This document shows positions 55,514-56,596 of a stretch of 56,596 nt of DNA, piece after piece. The notes below the pieces were generated by a model that ran no database searches, was not told the DNA's origin, and saw nothing but the letters and a program-made list of their open reading frames with translations. The stretch is from Gammaproteobacteria bacterium (GTDB taxonomy: Bacteria; Pseudomonadota; Gammaproteobacteria; UBA6429; Thiohalophilaceae), in assembly GCA_022712915.1 (NCBI GenBank), contig JAFLJQ010000033.1, forward strand, positions 1 to 56,596, given 5' to 3'. Position numbers and translations under genes: made by a program. Numbering within the stretch: the stretch's first letter is position 1; the number at the start of each line of letters is the position of its first letter.

Positions 55514-56596
55514 CTAACAAGTACACTAATTATGCGACATAATGTATAATCTTGGTCATGAATAATGATGGAAGAAAACTGAGCCGAAAAGCACTTGCCG
55601 ATATTCGGATAAAAGCGATCCAGCAAGTAGAAGAAGGAGAAAGTCCAGAAGAAGTTATAGAACTATTAGGCTTTCATCGTTCAAATATTTATCGTTGGAT
55701 TGCACAATATAGAGAAGGTGGGTTTGAGGCGCTGCGAAAAAAGTCAGCGCCAGGAAAAGAACCTAAACTTGATGGCAAGCAACTGCAAACACTCTATAAG
55801 CTTATTACCACAAAGAATCCCCTGCAATTAGATTTTGAATTTGCCTTATGGACACGAGCTATGGTTCGTGAGCTGATACGAGAGAGATTTAATGTTCGGC
55901 TCAGTGATGTATCGGTAGGACGACTTTTACGAAAGCTCGGATTGTCACCTCAAAAGCCATTGTATAAAGCCTACCAGCAAGATAAAGAGAAGGTTCAGGC
56001 ATGGAAAGAGAAGGGATATCCTGAAATTAAAAAATTAGCAAAGAAGAAAAAAGCGACTATTTACTTTGGTGATGAAGCGAGTATTCGCTCAGACCATCAT
56101 AATGGCACCACATGGTCACCTGTTGGAAAAACACCCGTGATAGAAACAACCGGGGCACGTTTTAGCATACAGATGGTGTCTGCGGTCAGCGCAAAGGGGG
56201 CGTTTCGATTTATGACCTTTGAGGGTCGGATGAATGGAGGACGATTTATCGAGTTTCTAAAAAGACTTATTTACCAACAATCTAAACCGATTTTTTTAAT
56301 TCTAGATGGACATCCCGTTCACAAATCGAAACAAGTTACGGACTTTGTTGAGTCTACTAAAGGAAAATTGCGCTTGTTCATTTTGCCTCCCTATTCGCCA
56401 CAGCTCAATCCTGATGAATGGGTATGGAATTGGTTGAAGAATCACAAACTAGGTCGAGCATCTGTATCGGGGCCGAATCAGTTTCGAACTATTGTGAGGC
56501 GATACTTAAGCCAACTAGGCAAACTTAAGAATACGGTTAAAGGTTTTTTCAAAGATCCAAATTTAGCCTATATTTAAGATAGAGATTATCTTAATA
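55512..56596. mobile_element. IS630-family insertion sequence, right end outside the window
   Basis: The homologous sequence of the giant protein stops at TTTQ-type codons for TFQLTVMDNEG near 55513, next to a TA dinucleotide (55512-55513), the target used by IS630/Tc1 elements. The transposase gene begins 45 bp inside. The left end includes GTACTAACAAGTAC and CACTAATTATGCGACATAAT. The right terminal repeat and second TA would lie beyond 56596, so the exact ends are unproven. Confidence 0.75.
55558..56577 (+). CDS. IS630-family transposase
   Basis: The protein has 339 residues from the ATG at 55558 (TTG two codons earlier also opens the frame). The N-terminal helix-turn-helix region has EEVIELLGFHRSNIYRWIAQ and a second winged part (VSVGRLLRKLGLSPQKP). 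The DDE catalytic core is complete: FGDEASIRSD (first Asp), FLILDGHPVHKS (second Asp) and PPYSPQLNPDEWVWNWLK (Glu), the last being the IS630 hallmark. A TATAAT sits at 55545-55550, 8 bp before the ATG, so the message may be nearly leaderless. The gene looks intact. Confidence 0.95.
   Translation: MNNDGRKLSRKALADIRIKAIQQVEEGESPEEVIELLGFHRSNIYRWIAQYREGGFEALRKKSAPGKEPKLDGKQLQTLYKLITTKNPLQLDFEFALWTRAMVRELIRERFNVRLSDVSVGRLLRKLGLSPQKPLYKAYQQDKEKVQAWKEKGYPEIKKLAKKKKATIYFGDEASIRSDHHNGTTWSPVGKTPVIETTGARFSIQMVSAVSAKGAFRFMTFEGRMNGGRFIEFLKRLIYQQSKPIFLILDGHPVHKSKQVTDFVESTKGKLRLFILPPYSPQLNPDEWVWNWLKNHKLGRASVSGPNQFRTIVRRYLSQLGKLKNTVKGFFKDPNLAYI

Noticed and set aside
55514-55626. N-terminal 38 residues of the giant protein frame
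   Set aside because: They are read antisense through the IS630 end and transposase start, not native sequence.

Overview
The window looks like chromosome of a gammaproteobacterium. The order rhlB <- -> trxA - rho matches E. coli. It is followed by a DUF3135 gene, rpmE, a malic enzyme gene, mrcA <- -> pilMNOPQ, aroK, aroB, dgt and a damX-like gene, an order I associate with free-living gammaproteobacteria such as sulfur oxidisers and methanotrophs. The species cannot be named from sequence alone.

Layout. (1) 1-1.3 kb: the 3' end of a type VI secretion hcp gene, facing an operon of a small M15-type peptidase and a lipoprotein, read as a candidate effector/immunity pair. (2) 1.4-4.3 kb: decayed mobile DNA, namely a composite palindrome, a tyrosine integrase pseudogene with a translationally coupled partner, about 1 kb with no recognisable gene, and an old MITE-like element. 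(3) 4.4-7.7 kb: a minus-strand metal-uptake operon (small His/Cys protein, outer-membrane barrel, ZnuA-like, ZnuB-like) with no ATPase gene. (4) 7.7-16.6 kb: two TetR-controlled RND/MMPL exporter modules. The second also carries a LolA-like periplasmic protein and an outer-membrane barrel, so together they could span the envelope. (5) 16.7-40.3 kb: mostly conserved housekeeping genes: GNAT, DUF2797, rhlB, trxA, a RhoL-like leader peptide, rho, DUF3135, rpmE, thermonuclease, malic enzyme, PBP1A, the type IV pilus alignment/secretin operon, shikimate genes, a dGTPase-like gene, WGR and DamX. A 286-bp MITE-like element with a 9-bp target duplication sits between dgt and the WGR gene.

(6) 40.4-47.6 kb is the most unusual part. 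A degraded MazF-like fragment is followed by a minus-strand tandem array that alternates lipoprotein genes with secreted zinc phospholipase C-like genes. Only the last phospholipase is full length; it carries the complete zinc motif and a seven-repeat RCC1 C-terminus. The upstream copies are cut just before the zinc motif. One lipoprotein copy is broken at a G homopolymer and another is replaced by a palindromic repeat. The arrangement resembles arrays of orphan toxin/immunity modules, but that reading is inference.

(7) 47.7-56.6 kb: a very large secreted-type protein (PKD, fibronectin III, HYR, parallel beta-helix and Ig-like domains) in the same orientation, immediately upstream of the array. 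Its 5' end has been cut off by an IS630-family element that runs out of the window.
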